Origin: Methylobacter sp.
GTDB lineage: Bacteria > Pseudomonadota > Gammaproteobacteria > Methylococcales > Methylomonadaceae
Assembly: GCA_028716975.1 (NCBI GenBank)
Contig: JAQUOU010000002.1
Coordinates: forward strand, 300,841 to 364,840
DNA: 64,000 nt
Direction of reading: 5' to 3'
The position numbers and the translations under genes are program-made. A model generated the notes under the pieces. That model saw only the letters and a list, made by a program, of their open reading frames with translations, made no database searches and was not told the origin of the DNA. This document shows, piece after piece, positions 1 to 7,620 of this stretch. Each line of letters begins with the position of its first letter. The stretch's first letter is position 1.

Positions 1-554
1 GCCATGGCAATAACATTTTTGGCCATTTCACTCAGCGTAACATTACGGTCCATAGCCAATTTTCGAAGCTTATGATATGCCTGGTCTTCGGTAAAATTTT
101 GGGTCTTGATTAAAATGGCTTTGGCCCGATCCACTTGTTTTCTGTCTTCAAGTTTTGACCGGGTTTCCTCGAGCTCATTTTTAAGTAATTGCTGATGCCT
201 GAACCTCGCGATGGCCACATTAATAATGCTGTTAATGCGGTGGTTTTCGCCGCCTTCAACTATAAAAGCGCTGACTTCGGCTTTTATAGCCTGATTGATC
301 GTATCAATATTATCATCCTGGGCAAACATGATTACGGGTAGGGCGCATTGATGATTGAGATCATGCAGGTCAGCCAATATTTTTTCCGAGGGCGTATCAA
401 GGTTAAAAATAACGATATCGGGTTTGATTTTTTTGACCAGCGTTAAAAACACCGCATTATGTTGAGTTTTTAATACCTTAAACCCATGATCTTTAAGATT
501 TTTTTCCAGCAACACATTATCAGGACTATTTTCAATCAATAATACATTAATCAT
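1..554 (-). CDS. NasT-like ANTAR-domain response regulator, C-terminus cut by window edge
   Basis: RNA-binding antiterminator of the NasT/AmiR type. An N-terminal receiver-like fold (about residues 1-120) is followed by an ANTAR domain containing the segments DRKQVDRAKAIL and TEDQAYHKLRKLAM. ANTAR proteins bind paired hairpins in leader RNAs and prevent termination, often of nitrate or nitrite assimilation genes. The usual phosphoacceptor Asp of the receiver appears as Asn (IVIFNLDTP), so this receiver may not be phosphorylated in the standard way. The start at 554 gives MINVLLIEN, like family N-termini; an in-frame ATG at 560 would add two residues. The stop codon lies beyond base 1. The target operon is not in the window. 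Confidence 0.85.
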   Translation of the reverse strand, partial: MINVLLIENSPDNVLLEKNLKDHGFKVLKTQHNAVFLTLVKKIKPDIVIFNLDTPSEKILADLHDLNHQCALPVIMFAQDDNIDTINQAIKAEVSAFIVEGGENHRINSIINVAIARFRHQQLLKNELEETRSKLEDRKQVDRAKAILIKTQNFTEDQAYHKLRKLAMDRNVTLSEMAKNVIAM

Positions 555-1289
555 GTTCATGAAATTTGCCGGTAAATGTAATAGGTTTAGATTAATTATT
601 AGGGAAGCGCTTGATTAAATCCTTCGACAGGCTTCCTTCGACAGGCTCAGGATGAACGGTAATCCTTCGCCTATGCTCAGGAGAGCCTTATTGATTTCGT
701 TCGTAGTGAGCCTAATCTACGTTCAGGAGAGCCTCGGCGAACCCGTTCGTGGTGAGCTTGTCGAACCATGAGCAAAACCAACTTGTTCAGCGCTTTCTTA
801 GCAATATGTCGTTAACTCTTTATTTTAGGATAAAACCCATAGTCTATCCTGATTTGCCAAGCCATATAGTATGGCTAAATTTTTTAAAAGCTGCATTGCC
901 TCTCGCTTTTGCTTCGGCTACTCTCGGACGTTTGCAAAAAAACACCAAATTAGAGTCTTTTCAGACTTAGTTTTGGAAAATACCAGGAATTAAGTTGTTT
1001 AAGGACATGAAAAAAAATGTTAATTTTGTGCTAAGGTTTAATACGTTGCACCAATCTGGATTACTAAATGATTACTTTTATTATCCTTCATCACTATTAA
1101 ACCTCAATCATTATCAAGTGATTACTTAATCAAAAGTGAGAGTATTATCAGGATCGCCGGTAGCTGGCCCCAAGTTATGTAGTTATTCCACTATCTTAAT
1201 AATCATCGGCATGGAATCTGCATTTAGTTTATTTAATTACGACTTTATTGCCTTACACCGAAATAAGTCTTTCAATTAAAACCAATAAC
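555..1289. other. Intergenic region with dispersed repeats and a weak hairpin
   Basis: No gene recognised. Bases 617-772 hold the dispersed repeat described separately. An inverted repeat AGCCATA-TAG-TATGGCT at 860-876 is followed by AAATTTTTT and could be a weak terminator on the plus strand. The rest is AT-rich and shows nothing I can name. A short reading frame at 749-970 starts inside the repeat and looks like chance. Confidence 0.5.
617..772. repeat. Dispersed intergenic repeat, degenerate copies
   Basis: Several degenerate copies of the motif family CCTTCGACAGGCT / CTCAGGAGAGCC / GTTCGTGGTGAGC in both orientations. The same vocabulary recurs near 10.7, 18.25, 43.0, 56.3 and 57.3 kb, always between genes. 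This copy lacks the clear terminal inverted repeats seen at 43.0 and 57.3 kb. Confidence 0.8.
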
Positions 1290-2210
1290 ATGACACTAAA
1301 ATACACGCCTTTAAAAGATCACGATACGCCTATTAAGGTATTATTTACCGGCTATTTATGCACGGTAGGTATAGGTTATTTTTTTGCACTGGTACAGATA
1401 TTATTTACGCATGGCATGGCCGACGGTAAATTGGGCTTGTCTGTAGATGATATAGTCTATAGCTATTACGGCAATCGTTCAGGAACGGTTCTGGAAACCA
1501 AGCTGAATGGCTCCATGAAGGACAAGGCGCCGGAACAGGAACGTTTTGACATTATGCAATGGGTCAGGGATGGCGCCAATCTCAATGATTATAAGGATTC
1601 CGGTGTCGAGAAAATAATCGAGACGCGTTGTGTCATGTGCCATAACAAAGAGGCATCCGGCATACCTGACTTTACCCGGTTTGAGCAATTAAAGGCTTTA
1701 ACTGCGGGGGATGAAGGCGCTACATTTGCTTCATTAACCCGGGTTTCACATATCCATTTGTTCGGCATCAGTTTCATTTTTATGTTCGTAGGGCTTATTT
1801 TCAGTTTTGCGGAGACTACTTCAACCAAGTACAAATGCATCGCCATCGGGATGCCATATGTGTTCCTGATCGCCGATATCCTGTCATGGTGGCTTACTAA
1901 AATTCACCCCATGTTTGCCTGGCTGGTTATTGTGGCCGGTATGGGCATGGGCACTTCATTTATCTTTATGTGGGTAATCTCGCTTCTGGAAATGTGGCTT
2001 TTTAAACCGGTATTTATTGATGGCCCCGGTAGGCATTATCAGCAATGGCGAGATACCATGACCTGGGAACAGAATAAAATTCGTTTCGATAAATTCATGG
2101 CTTTTATTAAGCCCGCCATAGCTTATATTAAAGAAAAATGGCTAATCCATGGCTGGCCGATTGTTAAGGATCTATTTAATAATAGATCAGACAAAGCGGA
2201 TAAGCCATAA
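1290..2210 (+). CDS. Membrane-anchored monoheme c-type cytochrome-like protein (copy 1)
   Basis: Integral membrane protein with one CxxCH haem-binding motif (CVMCH). An N-terminal hydrophobic helix is followed by a roughly 110-residue soluble part carrying the haem motif, then three strongly hydrophobic segments and a charged C-terminal tail. It is a clear paralogue of the gene at 13006-13767: both share LSV(D/E)D(I/V)V.SY.G, a CxxCH and SLTRVSHIHLFGI-like segments. The haem part is probably periplasmic (inference). ATG at 1290 is chosen because MTLKYTPLKDHD leads into the first helix; a TTG at 1248 would add 14 residues. Specific function unknown; electron transfer is the natural guess. Confidence 0.75.
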   Translation: MTLKYTPLKDHDTPIKVLFTGYLCTVGIGYFFALVQILFTHGMADGKLGLSVDDIVYSYYGNRSGTVLETKLNGSMKDKAPEQERFDIMQWVRDGANLNDYKDSGVEKIIETRCVMCHNKEASGIPDFTRFEQLKALTAGDEGATFASLTRVSHIHLFGISFIFMFVGLIFSFAETTSTKYKCIAIGMPYVFLIADILSWWLTKIHPMFAWLVIVAGMGMGTSFIFMWVISLLEMWLFKPVFIDGPGRHYQQWRDTMTWEQNKIRFDKFMAFIKPAIAYIKEKWLIHGWPIVKDLFNNRSDKADKP

Positions 2211-2270
2211 GCAGGCAAAGCAGTTATGCTGCAGGCTGTTCTTCAGTTGGATAAAAAGCGGCGGCCTTTT

Positions 2271-2855
2271 TTAGCTTGAACCCAGCTTGCGAATCAAAAA
2301 AAGCCTGGGGTTTGAATCCTTAGGCTCGTGACCATAAATAATGCTGACTTTAAATTGTTCAGTATTCAGTTGTTCACACCAGTTTTTAACCCGAGCTGTT
2401 TCTTGGCCGCCCCCGGAATGGCCCGGATAAGCAATAATAGTCATAATGCCTTGGGCTGATAACAGACGGCCGGCAATAGTCAATGCCGTCAATGTTGACT
2501 CAGTTCGCGTGATAATATTTTTATCACCCCCCGGCAGATAGCCCAGGTTAAACATGCAGGCGATAATTTTGCCGTGATGACGATCGGGGATTTTTTCCGC
2601 CATCTCCGCATGGCTGGCATAGATTAATGTCAGGCATTCGGCAAATTTTGTTTGCCGGAATTTTATCCGGGTAGAATCTAGCGCCGCCTGTTGTATGTCA
2701 AACCCGTAAACTATTCCCGACGGGCTTATTTGTTCAGCAAGAAATAAGGTGTCATGCCCGTTGCCTACTGTCGCATCAACGGCGATATCGCCGGGGCGCA
2801 GGTTTTCCCTGATGAAGTTATGGGCCGTATCAACCAGGGAAATGCGTTGCATCAT
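2271..2855 (-). CDS. mnmM: MnmM/YtqB-type class I SAM-dependent tRNA methyltransferase
   Basis: Small Rossmann-fold methyltransferase of the family formerly called rRNA methylase YtqB. The SAM motif is VDATVGNGHDT (residues 26-36) and the family signature FNLGYLPGGDK is present, followed by IAYPGHSGGG. Members characterised as MnmM methylate nm5(s2)U34 of tRNA to mnm5(s2)U. The 194-residue length is typical. Its start overlaps the end of the FAD oxidoreductase gene by 26 bp, implying translational coupling. Two adjacent ATGs (2855, 2852) could both start it. Confidence 0.85.
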   Translation of the reverse strand: MMQRISLVDTAHNFIRENLRPGDIAVDATVGNGHDTLFLAEQISPSGIVYGFDIQQAALDSTRIKFRQTKFAECLTLIYASHAEMAEKIPDRHHGKIIACMFNLGYLPGGDKNIITRTESTLTALTIAGRLLSAQGIMTIIAYPGHSGGGQETARVKNWCEQLNTEQFKVSIIYGHEPKDSNPRLFLIRKLGSS

Positions 2856-3894
2856 GGCGTTGAATATCGCAGGAATTGGGTAAAGGAACGCCGTTTAATA
2901 AAGCATCAGCCAAACGTTGGCTATGCCACGGTATCTGCAAACTGCCCTTGGCGCCGAAACCGTTAAAAATCGCAAGCTGCCTGTAGCGTGGATGATGGCC
3001 GATAAACGGGTGCCTGTCCTGAGTGCTGGGCCGGATATTGGCCTGATGATTTATCTGCGTCGTATGCTTCAAATTGGGTAGGATTTGCTCGAGTGCATTT
3101 AATAATTGATCCTTGCCAAGGTCGGTGGGCCGGGTATCGAGATTTTCCCTGTCGAAAGTTGCGCCGATACGGATTTGATGGTTATTTAAAGGAATCAGCC
3201 AGTTGCCGTAATTAAGGATTTTATCCGGTAATTCGGCTTGATGCTCCAGCGTTAAAATTTCGCCTTTTACCGGCTGAAAAGGCAACCAGGAGAACCACGG
3301 ATTGTTGATGGCATGATAGCCTTCGCAGAAAATAATTTGTCCGGGGGAAAGGTCTTGCCAGCGTAAAGACGGTTTAAGCTGGATGTCCCGGTAGTTAATA
3401 TCGGCGAGCTTGTAGCTGTTTTGAGAAATAAAAAAGTTCTTTAAACAGCTCAACAGCGGCCTGATTAATAGATAGCCGGTTTGATATTGCTCTAGAAAAC
3501 CGAAAGGTGTTACAAGATTATTTCCGACGCTTGTTGACTGTACAAATTCACCCAAATAGCTTTGATAGTCCGGGTCGTCAAGTCTGTTGAGACAGTTTAT
3601 AGCTTCCTTTTCGCTGCAGAAAATGCGCAGCATCGGTTTTTCCAGGTAAAAAGGTTGCTGAAAATAACCGGATAACCTGGAGTAAAAGCCTTTTGCCGCG
3701 GGCAATAGTATGTCTACATCAGTTGATTTTACAAAGCGCATGCCCGTGACCGGATTGATCAATCCGGCTGCAATCCGGGAGGCGTTTTCCCTGCCGCCAT
3801 CAATAACCATTACTTTGCAATTCCTTTGCATAAGTTCCCGGGCAAGCAAGCTGCCGGCCAGTCCCTGGCCGATGATTAAAAAGTCGATATTCAT
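2830..3894 (-). CDS. FAD-dependent oxidoreductase (DAO family), MnmC(o)-like
   Basis: A 354-residue FAD enzyme of the D-amino-acid oxidase/glycine oxidase superfamily. An N-terminal dinucleotide-binding motif GQGLAG sits at residues 9-14, then SRIAAGLINPVTGMRF, and near the C-terminus RPSTQDRHPFIGHHP and FNGFGAKG, the expected FAD-contact regions. Related DAO enzymes include the oxidase half of MnmC, which removes the carboxymethyl group of cmnm5U34. The overlapping downstream MnmM suggests the two act in sequence on tRNA wobble uridine; that role is inference from context. It could instead oxidise a small amine. Confidence 0.7.
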   Translation of the reverse strand: MNIDFLIIGQGLAGSLLARELMQRNCKVMVIDGGRENASRIAAGLINPVTGMRFVKSTDVDILLPAAKGFYSRLSGYFQQPFYLEKPMLRIFCSEKEAINCLNRLDDPDYQSYLGEFVQSTSVGNNLVTPFGFLEQYQTGYLLIRPLLSCLKNFFISQNSYKLADINYRDIQLKPSLRWQDLSPGQIIFCEGYHAINNPWFSWLPFQPVKGEILTLEHQAELPDKILNYGNWLIPLNNHQIRIGATFDRENLDTRPTDLGKDQLLNALEQILPNLKHTTQINHQANIRPSTQDRHPFIGHHPRYRQLAIFNGFGAKGSLQIPWHSQRLADALLNGVPLPNSCDIQRHDATHFPG

Positions 3895-3952
3895 TATTTA
3901 TTGCAGCTTCGCTGGGATTTATAAAGAATCCCCGCTTATATGAGCTTGTTAC

Positions 3953-5347
3953 TTACTTTTCCAGTTTAGTCAGCAAATTTGCCGCTGCCGCTGGTTTATT
4001 GGCGCTATAAAGCGAATAGGCGTTCAAGACCATTTGATGCGCCCGGCCCAGCTTTTCCTTGATGAAATCTATCGCAAACTGCTCTTTCAATTGCTTGCCA
4101 TCCCAATTATAAGCTTTTAAAAACTGCTCGTTATCAGCGCCTTTTTTATCCCAGTTTGCGAGAAGCGAAGAGGTATAATAAAGGCGTTTGCCATCCCAGC
4201 TGGAAGACACCATATTGACCTGGGCGCCGACTTTTTGCTCAAACACTTGTTTCGGATTAAACGGATCGGATATATCAAACGAGCGGGTTTTACCATCCAT
4301 GAACGTATTGACCCAAAGCAATTTGTCATCGCTTTCTATAGAAATGTCCACAGGCAGCGGAATCTTGCTGGGTTCGCCAACGTCGGCCACGGCTTTAGCC
4401 TGCCATGCGCCTTCCTTATCCTCGTAGATCAGCCAGATTTTTGAGGTGAGAGCGGTGCTGGTAAAACAGTAGTTATGATTCTCGCCCCACGCACAACGGA
4501 TTTCCAGCGGCGCGCCGGGGACATCGAAGACTTTTTTCGCTTGCTTGGTATGCAAATTCCATTGCACCACGGTATTGCCGAATCGCTTCATGGCTTCCGG
4601 ATCTGTGAGCATTTTGCCGAAATCCATCATATAGTTGGACCAGCCGGTAAACGATGAAGTCAACATCAGGTTGCGCCTGGGCAGAACGCGCAAATCATAG
4701 CCGTAGCCGTCAGCATATTTCCCGCTTTTTACCGCGCCTTCAAGATTGCTGTCCGTAGGTGTCCAGTGCGTGGCGATATAGTCGCCTTCGTTGGTGTATT
4801 CAACAATTCCCGTGCGGCCGCCGTGGTCTTTGTTATTGGAGAGCCCGGTAATGATTATGCGGCCGGGTAAGGCATAAGTCGTGTGCGGACCCACTACTCC
4901 GCCGCTTTTTGAGACAAAATCGGTGATGGTTTTGGTCAGTTTGGGCTTGGCGGGATCCGTATGCACATCAAAAATAAACAGTTTATTGGTATCCAGCGCG
5001 CCGGCCCATAAATACTGCCTATCATCGGTATAACCTGAATGATGCGCTTCATTACGTCCGCCCACAGACAGGCTGCTGACGACTTTACCGTAATTCGGCG
5101 ATTTTGGATTAACATCAACAGTGACCAGTTTATCCTGCTCATCACCAAGACCTTCCATTCCCAGCGTCCATACATAGACAAAATCTTCCTGCCCGACAAT
5201 TTTAGCCATATAAGGAGATTGGCAGGTTTCATCGGCTTGCACGGGAGTCATGCCGATAGCTCCTAATGCGCTTACCGATGCTGTAAAGACGAAAGCTGTG
5301 ATGGCGTTGTTTAACAGCTTGATAGTTTTTTTAGCGTGCATATTCAT
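3953..5347 (-). CDS. mtoX: Methanethiol oxidase / selenium-binding protein SBP56 family, exported
   Basis: Copper-dependent methanethiol oxidase family (SBP56), which converts methanethiol to formaldehyde, H2S and H2O2. The 464 residues begin with a Sec signal peptide, probable cleavage after VQA (residue 38), so the enzyme is periplasmic. Family histidines are visible in NEAHHSGY (102-103) and VVGPHTTYALPG (155), with a C-terminal AHQMVLNAY. The start has a good ribosome-binding site, AGAGGA five bases before ATG. It lies 69 bp downstream of the DUF4242 gene and probably shares its promoter and TetR control. In a methylotroph it would detoxify methylated sulfur compounds and feed C1 metabolism (inference). 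Confidence 0.87.
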   Translation of the reverse strand: MNMHAKKTIKLLNNAITAFVFTASVSALGAIGMTPVQADETCQSPYMAKIVGQEDFVYVWTLGMEGLGDEQDKLVTVDVNPKSPNYGKVVSSLSVGGRNEAHHSGYTDDRQYLWAGALDTNKLFIFDVHTDPAKPKLTKTITDFVSKSGGVVGPHTTYALPGRIIITGLSNNKDHGGRTGIVEYTNEGDYIATHWTPTDSNLEGAVKSGKYADGYGYDLRVLPRRNLMLTSSFTGWSNYMMDFGKMLTDPEAMKRFGNTVVQWNLHTKQAKKVFDVPGAPLEIRCAWGENHNYCFTSTALTSKIWLIYEDKEGAWQAKAVADVGEPSKIPLPVDISIESDDKLLWVNTFMDGKTRSFDISDPFNPKQVFEQKVGAQVNMVSSSWDGKRLYYTSSLLANWDKKGADNEQFLKAYNWDGKQLKEQFAIDFIKEKLGRAHQMVLNAYSLYSANKPAAAANLLTKLEK

Positions 5348-5416
5348 CGTAGTCCTCTTTGATTATTATTATTGATCAACGATGGGGAGCGCTCTAGTGA
5401 GCGCTCCTTACAGGTA

Positions 5417-5692
5417 TCAGCTTTCAGCGGTGGTTGGATCAATGATGGATTTAACTTCAGACACGCGATTGGCTGGAAAGCCGCCTTTTTCGGCGTGTTC
5501 TTTAACAGTTGCTTCATCCGGCGCGATATAGACGCAATAAACCTTGTCATTTGTCACATAGCTTTCCAGCCACTGGATTTTTGGCCCCATGGCCTTCAGA
5601 ACGCCGCAGGATTTCTCTGAAATGCCTTGCAGATCCTGGGCTGTTAATGAGCCCGCGCCGGGAATTTCGCGTTCGATAATATATTTTGGCAT
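5417..5692 (-). CDS. DUF4242 family small protein (SCO4226 nickel-binding protein-like)
   Basis: A 91-residue ferredoxin-like-fold protein, MPKYIIEREIPGAG..., matching the DUF4242 pattern: central CGVLKAMGPKIQWLESYV and CVYIAPDEATVKEHAEKGGFPANRV. One family member, SCO4226, binds nickel; general function is unknown. ATG at 5692 is used because AGGAGA lies eight bases upstream and the protein then begins in the family style; an upstream ATG at 5746 would run through the operator. First gene of an apparent unit with mtoX. Confidence 0.8.
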   Translation of the reverse strand: MPKYIIEREIPGAGSLTAQDLQGISEKSCGVLKAMGPKIQWLESYVTNDKVYCVYIAPDEATVKEHAEKGGFPANRVSEVKSIIDPTTAES

Positions 5693-5714
5693 AGCTGTCT
5701 CCTGGTTAATTATG

Positions 5715-5732
5715 TAATATGACTGGATGTCT
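5715..5732. promoter_or_regulatory. Candidate TetR operator upstream of DUF4242-mtoX
   Basis: TAATATGACTGGATGTCT, 23-40 bp before the DUF4242 start codon. It matches the site at 6353-6370 at 16 of 18 positions and contains the inverted half-sites GAC...GTC. The pairing with the adjacent TetR-type gene makes it a likely repressor site; binding is inferred. Confidence 0.7.
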
Positions 5733-5749
5733 TTTTTAAAGCGCAATTT

Positions 5750-6346
5750 TCAGCGCGCTTTAAAAAAATCCCCCAATAAATCCTCGCAGCACTGTTTGAG
5801 CGGCGCGGATGATTTTTCAATTTTCATCCTTAATAGAGCGCCTTGCCAGGCATTCACTAACAGATCAGCCATATCTTCGGCTGATTTGTCCGATCTAACC
5901 GTACCCTCTTGCTGGGCCATGGCCAGTCCTGATTTTAATAAGTCCCGATAGCGGTGAAGCGCGGATTGCAATGACTTTTGACAAAGATCGCTGCTGTCTC
6001 CGAGCTCACCCATTAAATTGCCCAGCAGACAGCCGCCTTTAAATTCAGCTTTTTCAAGCTCTAAAATTAAATCATTAAAATAACGTTGCAATGCGGTTAA
6101 AGCATCGTCCGAGTCCTGCAGATAGCGGGTTAATTGATGTATGAACGGGTTGATATAGTGCTGTATGACTTCGGCGCCAAAATTTTCCTTACTGCCAAAG
6201 TAATTATAAAAAGAACCTTTGGGTATTTGTACGGCGTCCAGAATTTCTTTCAGTCCGGTGCCATGATAACCCTGCTGCATGAGCAAAGTTACGCCTTGAG
6301 TTAACAGATTTTCCCTATTGGCTTGTTTTTGTGTGACGTTGCTCAT
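5750..6346 (-). CDS. TetR/AcrR family transcriptional regulator (NemR/AcuR-like)
   Basis: A 198-residue TetR regulator. The N-terminal helix-turn-helix covers roughly residues 14-55 (LLMQQGYHGTGLKEILDAV, then IPKGSFYNYFGSKENF). The C-terminal part resembles the AcuR/NemR group, including KGGCLLGNLMGEL, where a cysteine (C103 region) could sense electrophiles as in NemR. It ends 57 bp before the DUF4242 start. Near-identical sites before its own start and before DUF4242 suggest autoregulation plus control of the DUF4242-mtoX genes. The inducer is unknown; methanethiol or formaldehyde are reasonable guesses. Confidence 0.88.
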   Translation of the reverse strand: MSNVTQKQANRENLLTQGVTLLMQQGYHGTGLKEILDAVQIPKGSFYNYFGSKENFGAEVIQHYINPFIHQLTRYLQDSDDALTALQRYFNDLILELEKAEFKGGCLLGNLMGELGDSSDLCQKSLQSALHRYRDLLKSGLAMAQQEGTVRSDKSAEDMADLLVNAWQGALLRMKIEKSSAPLKQCCEDLLGDFFKAR

Positions 6347-6352
6347 AATTTA

Positions 6353-6370
6353 TAATACGACTGGTTGTCT
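6353..6370. promoter_or_regulatory. Candidate TetR operator upstream of the regulator gene
   Basis: TAATACGACTGGTTGTCT, lying 7-24 bp before the TetR start codon, in the same orientation and nearly the same sequence as the site at 5715-5732. This suggests negative autoregulation. Confidence 0.7.
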
Positions 6371-6717
6371 CATTTTGTCAAAAATTATGAATTTATTCTA
6401 TTTGGTTTTCACTGTAAGATAAAAAAGCGCGGCATATGACACATTTTAAAAACGTGCGCGGAAACTTGAGCATAGTTGCTGATTTCAGGCTGTAGCCCTG
6501 GCTATTCATGGTCTTCCTAGTAAAATTGAAGTCTTCTCCAGCTTTTTATAAGAATGGGTTTTTAAGGCTGACTAATTAAATGCGCCATATGCCATATCCC
6601 AATAAGCGATATGCCCCTTAATCTTGAATGATTTTTTTGGCAGCGGCCGGAAGCCTTGATTTACCTGGCAGTCAGTTAGGCAAACTATAATTCACAGCAA
6701 TTATCTTGCCAAACACA

Positions 6718-6747
6718 GCGGCATTTTGCCGCGCGGCAAAATGCCGC
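6718..6747. repeat. Perfect 30-bp palindrome
   Basis: Left arm GCGGCATTTTGCCGC is followed at once by its exact reverse complement, with no spacer, then ATTTTC. As RNA it would form a GC-rich hairpin; as DNA it could be a dyad binding site. It may be the terminator of an unseen upstream transcript. Confidence 0.85.
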
Positions 6748-6833
6748 ATTTTCAAGGCTTATTTAAGTCGTTAGACTGAGTCCAACTGTTGTATTTACTC
6801 TTGTATACACCAGTTAATCCTTCCTCTCGATTC

Positions 6834-6864
6834 GCGGGTCTTAACTATCGGCCCGCATTTTTTT
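6834..6864 (+). terminator. Intrinsic terminator-like hairpin just upstream of the HEAGH gene
   Basis: Stem GCGGG (6834-6838) pairs with CCCGC (6852-6856), followed by ATTTTTTT. It ends only about 15 bp before the ATG at 6880, so it either ends an upstream small transcript or acts as an attenuator in the leader of that gene. Confidence 0.6.
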
Positions 6865-6879
6865 AAGCCGGGGTTTTAT

Positions 6880-7563
6880 ATGAACCGTAGTCATTTATCG
6901 AAAGCTTTTAACCCGCTAACCCATAAAGAACTTAGTCTGAGAACTGCCATTCATGAAGCCGGACATGCAGCGGCGATTTACCTGGGCAACAAACAAAAGC
7001 AACTGCCGCCGGTTTTTTTTCGAATTTATATCAAAGAACCTGATACCCATTTTCAATCTCCGGCGTGTTCAGGTAAATCCCAAGGTAAATGTTTTGCTAA
7101 AGTGGAAGGCGGCCGTTTGATTCATACTTTACCGTCATCCATTGATATGGCGACCCATGATTTTTCTTCAGCGCAGAAGCAGGAGTATGAACGTGCTTTC
7201 GAAGCGGATATTGTTAATATACTGGGGCTAATATATTGGGAGCCGCTGGCAGAGGCAAAATACGTTGCTCAGCGTGATGATGAGTTGATTAACCCGCGCC
7301 TGGTGAATTTGAATGCGCTGCATTTTTACGGCGGCTCATCCGATCTTGAAGTTGCCAATGAATATCTCGCTTGCTTTATTGCTGACAGGGAGTTACAGGA
7401 AAAGAAAATTTCCGAGCTGTTTTTGACCGCATACAATTTTATAAATAACCGCTCAAACTGGTTCGCCATCACCGCGCTGGCGAATTATATTTTAAGGCAA
7501 CGTAAAAATATAATTGAATGTGAAGAAGTTATTGCCGTGATTGATGCCCGGCTTACAGCTTGA
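6880..7563 (+). CDS. HEAGH-motif putative zinc metallopeptidase, uncharacterised
   Basis: A 227-residue soluble protein with no signal peptide or membrane helix. The N-terminal part carries TAIHEAGHAAAIYLG (H25, E26, H29), the zincin motif in the form typical of the M41/FtsH peptidase core, but no AAA ATPase domain is present. A possible third metal ligand lies in the segment ADIVNILGLIYWEPLAEAKYVAQRDDE (about residues 107-133) or in GGSSDLEVA, the latter reminiscent of the FtsH downstream region. Substrate and partners are unknown; the gene stands alone behind a terminator-like hairpin. Confidence 0.65.
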   Translation: MNRSHLSKAFNPLTHKELSLRTAIHEAGHAAAIYLGNKQKQLPPVFFRIYIKEPDTHFQSPACSGKSQGKCFAKVEGGRLIHTLPSSIDMATHDFSSAQKQEYERAFEADIVNILGLIYWEPLAEAKYVAQRDDELINPRLVNLNALHFYGGSSDLEVANEYLACFIADRELQEKKISELFLTAYNFINNRSNWFAITALANYILRQRKNIIECEEVIAVIDARLTA

Positions 7564-7620
7564 GTATTCTCGTCTTTAGTCTAAAAAATCAGAAAATATC
7601 CGCCTTAAACTTAAGCGGCG

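Larger units (their letters stand above)
6371..6879. other. 500-bp intergenic region with two strong hairpins, possible leader or small RNA
   Basis: No open reading frame recognised. It holds a perfect 30-bp palindrome (6718-6747) and, directly before the HEAGH gene, a hairpin with a T run (6834-6864). The unusual length and the terminator so close to a start codon suggest either an attenuated leader or an independent small RNA ending there. No known RNA family could be assigned by eye. Confidence 0.45.

Noticed and set aside
749-970. 73-codon frame beginning in the dispersed repeat
   Set aside because: Starts within repeat sequence, has no ribosome-binding site and no protein-like composition or family.
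2238-2275. Terminator after the first cytochrome-like gene (AAAAAGCGGCGGCCTTTTTT)
   Set aside because: Only a six-base A-T-dominated stem pairs; too weak to call.
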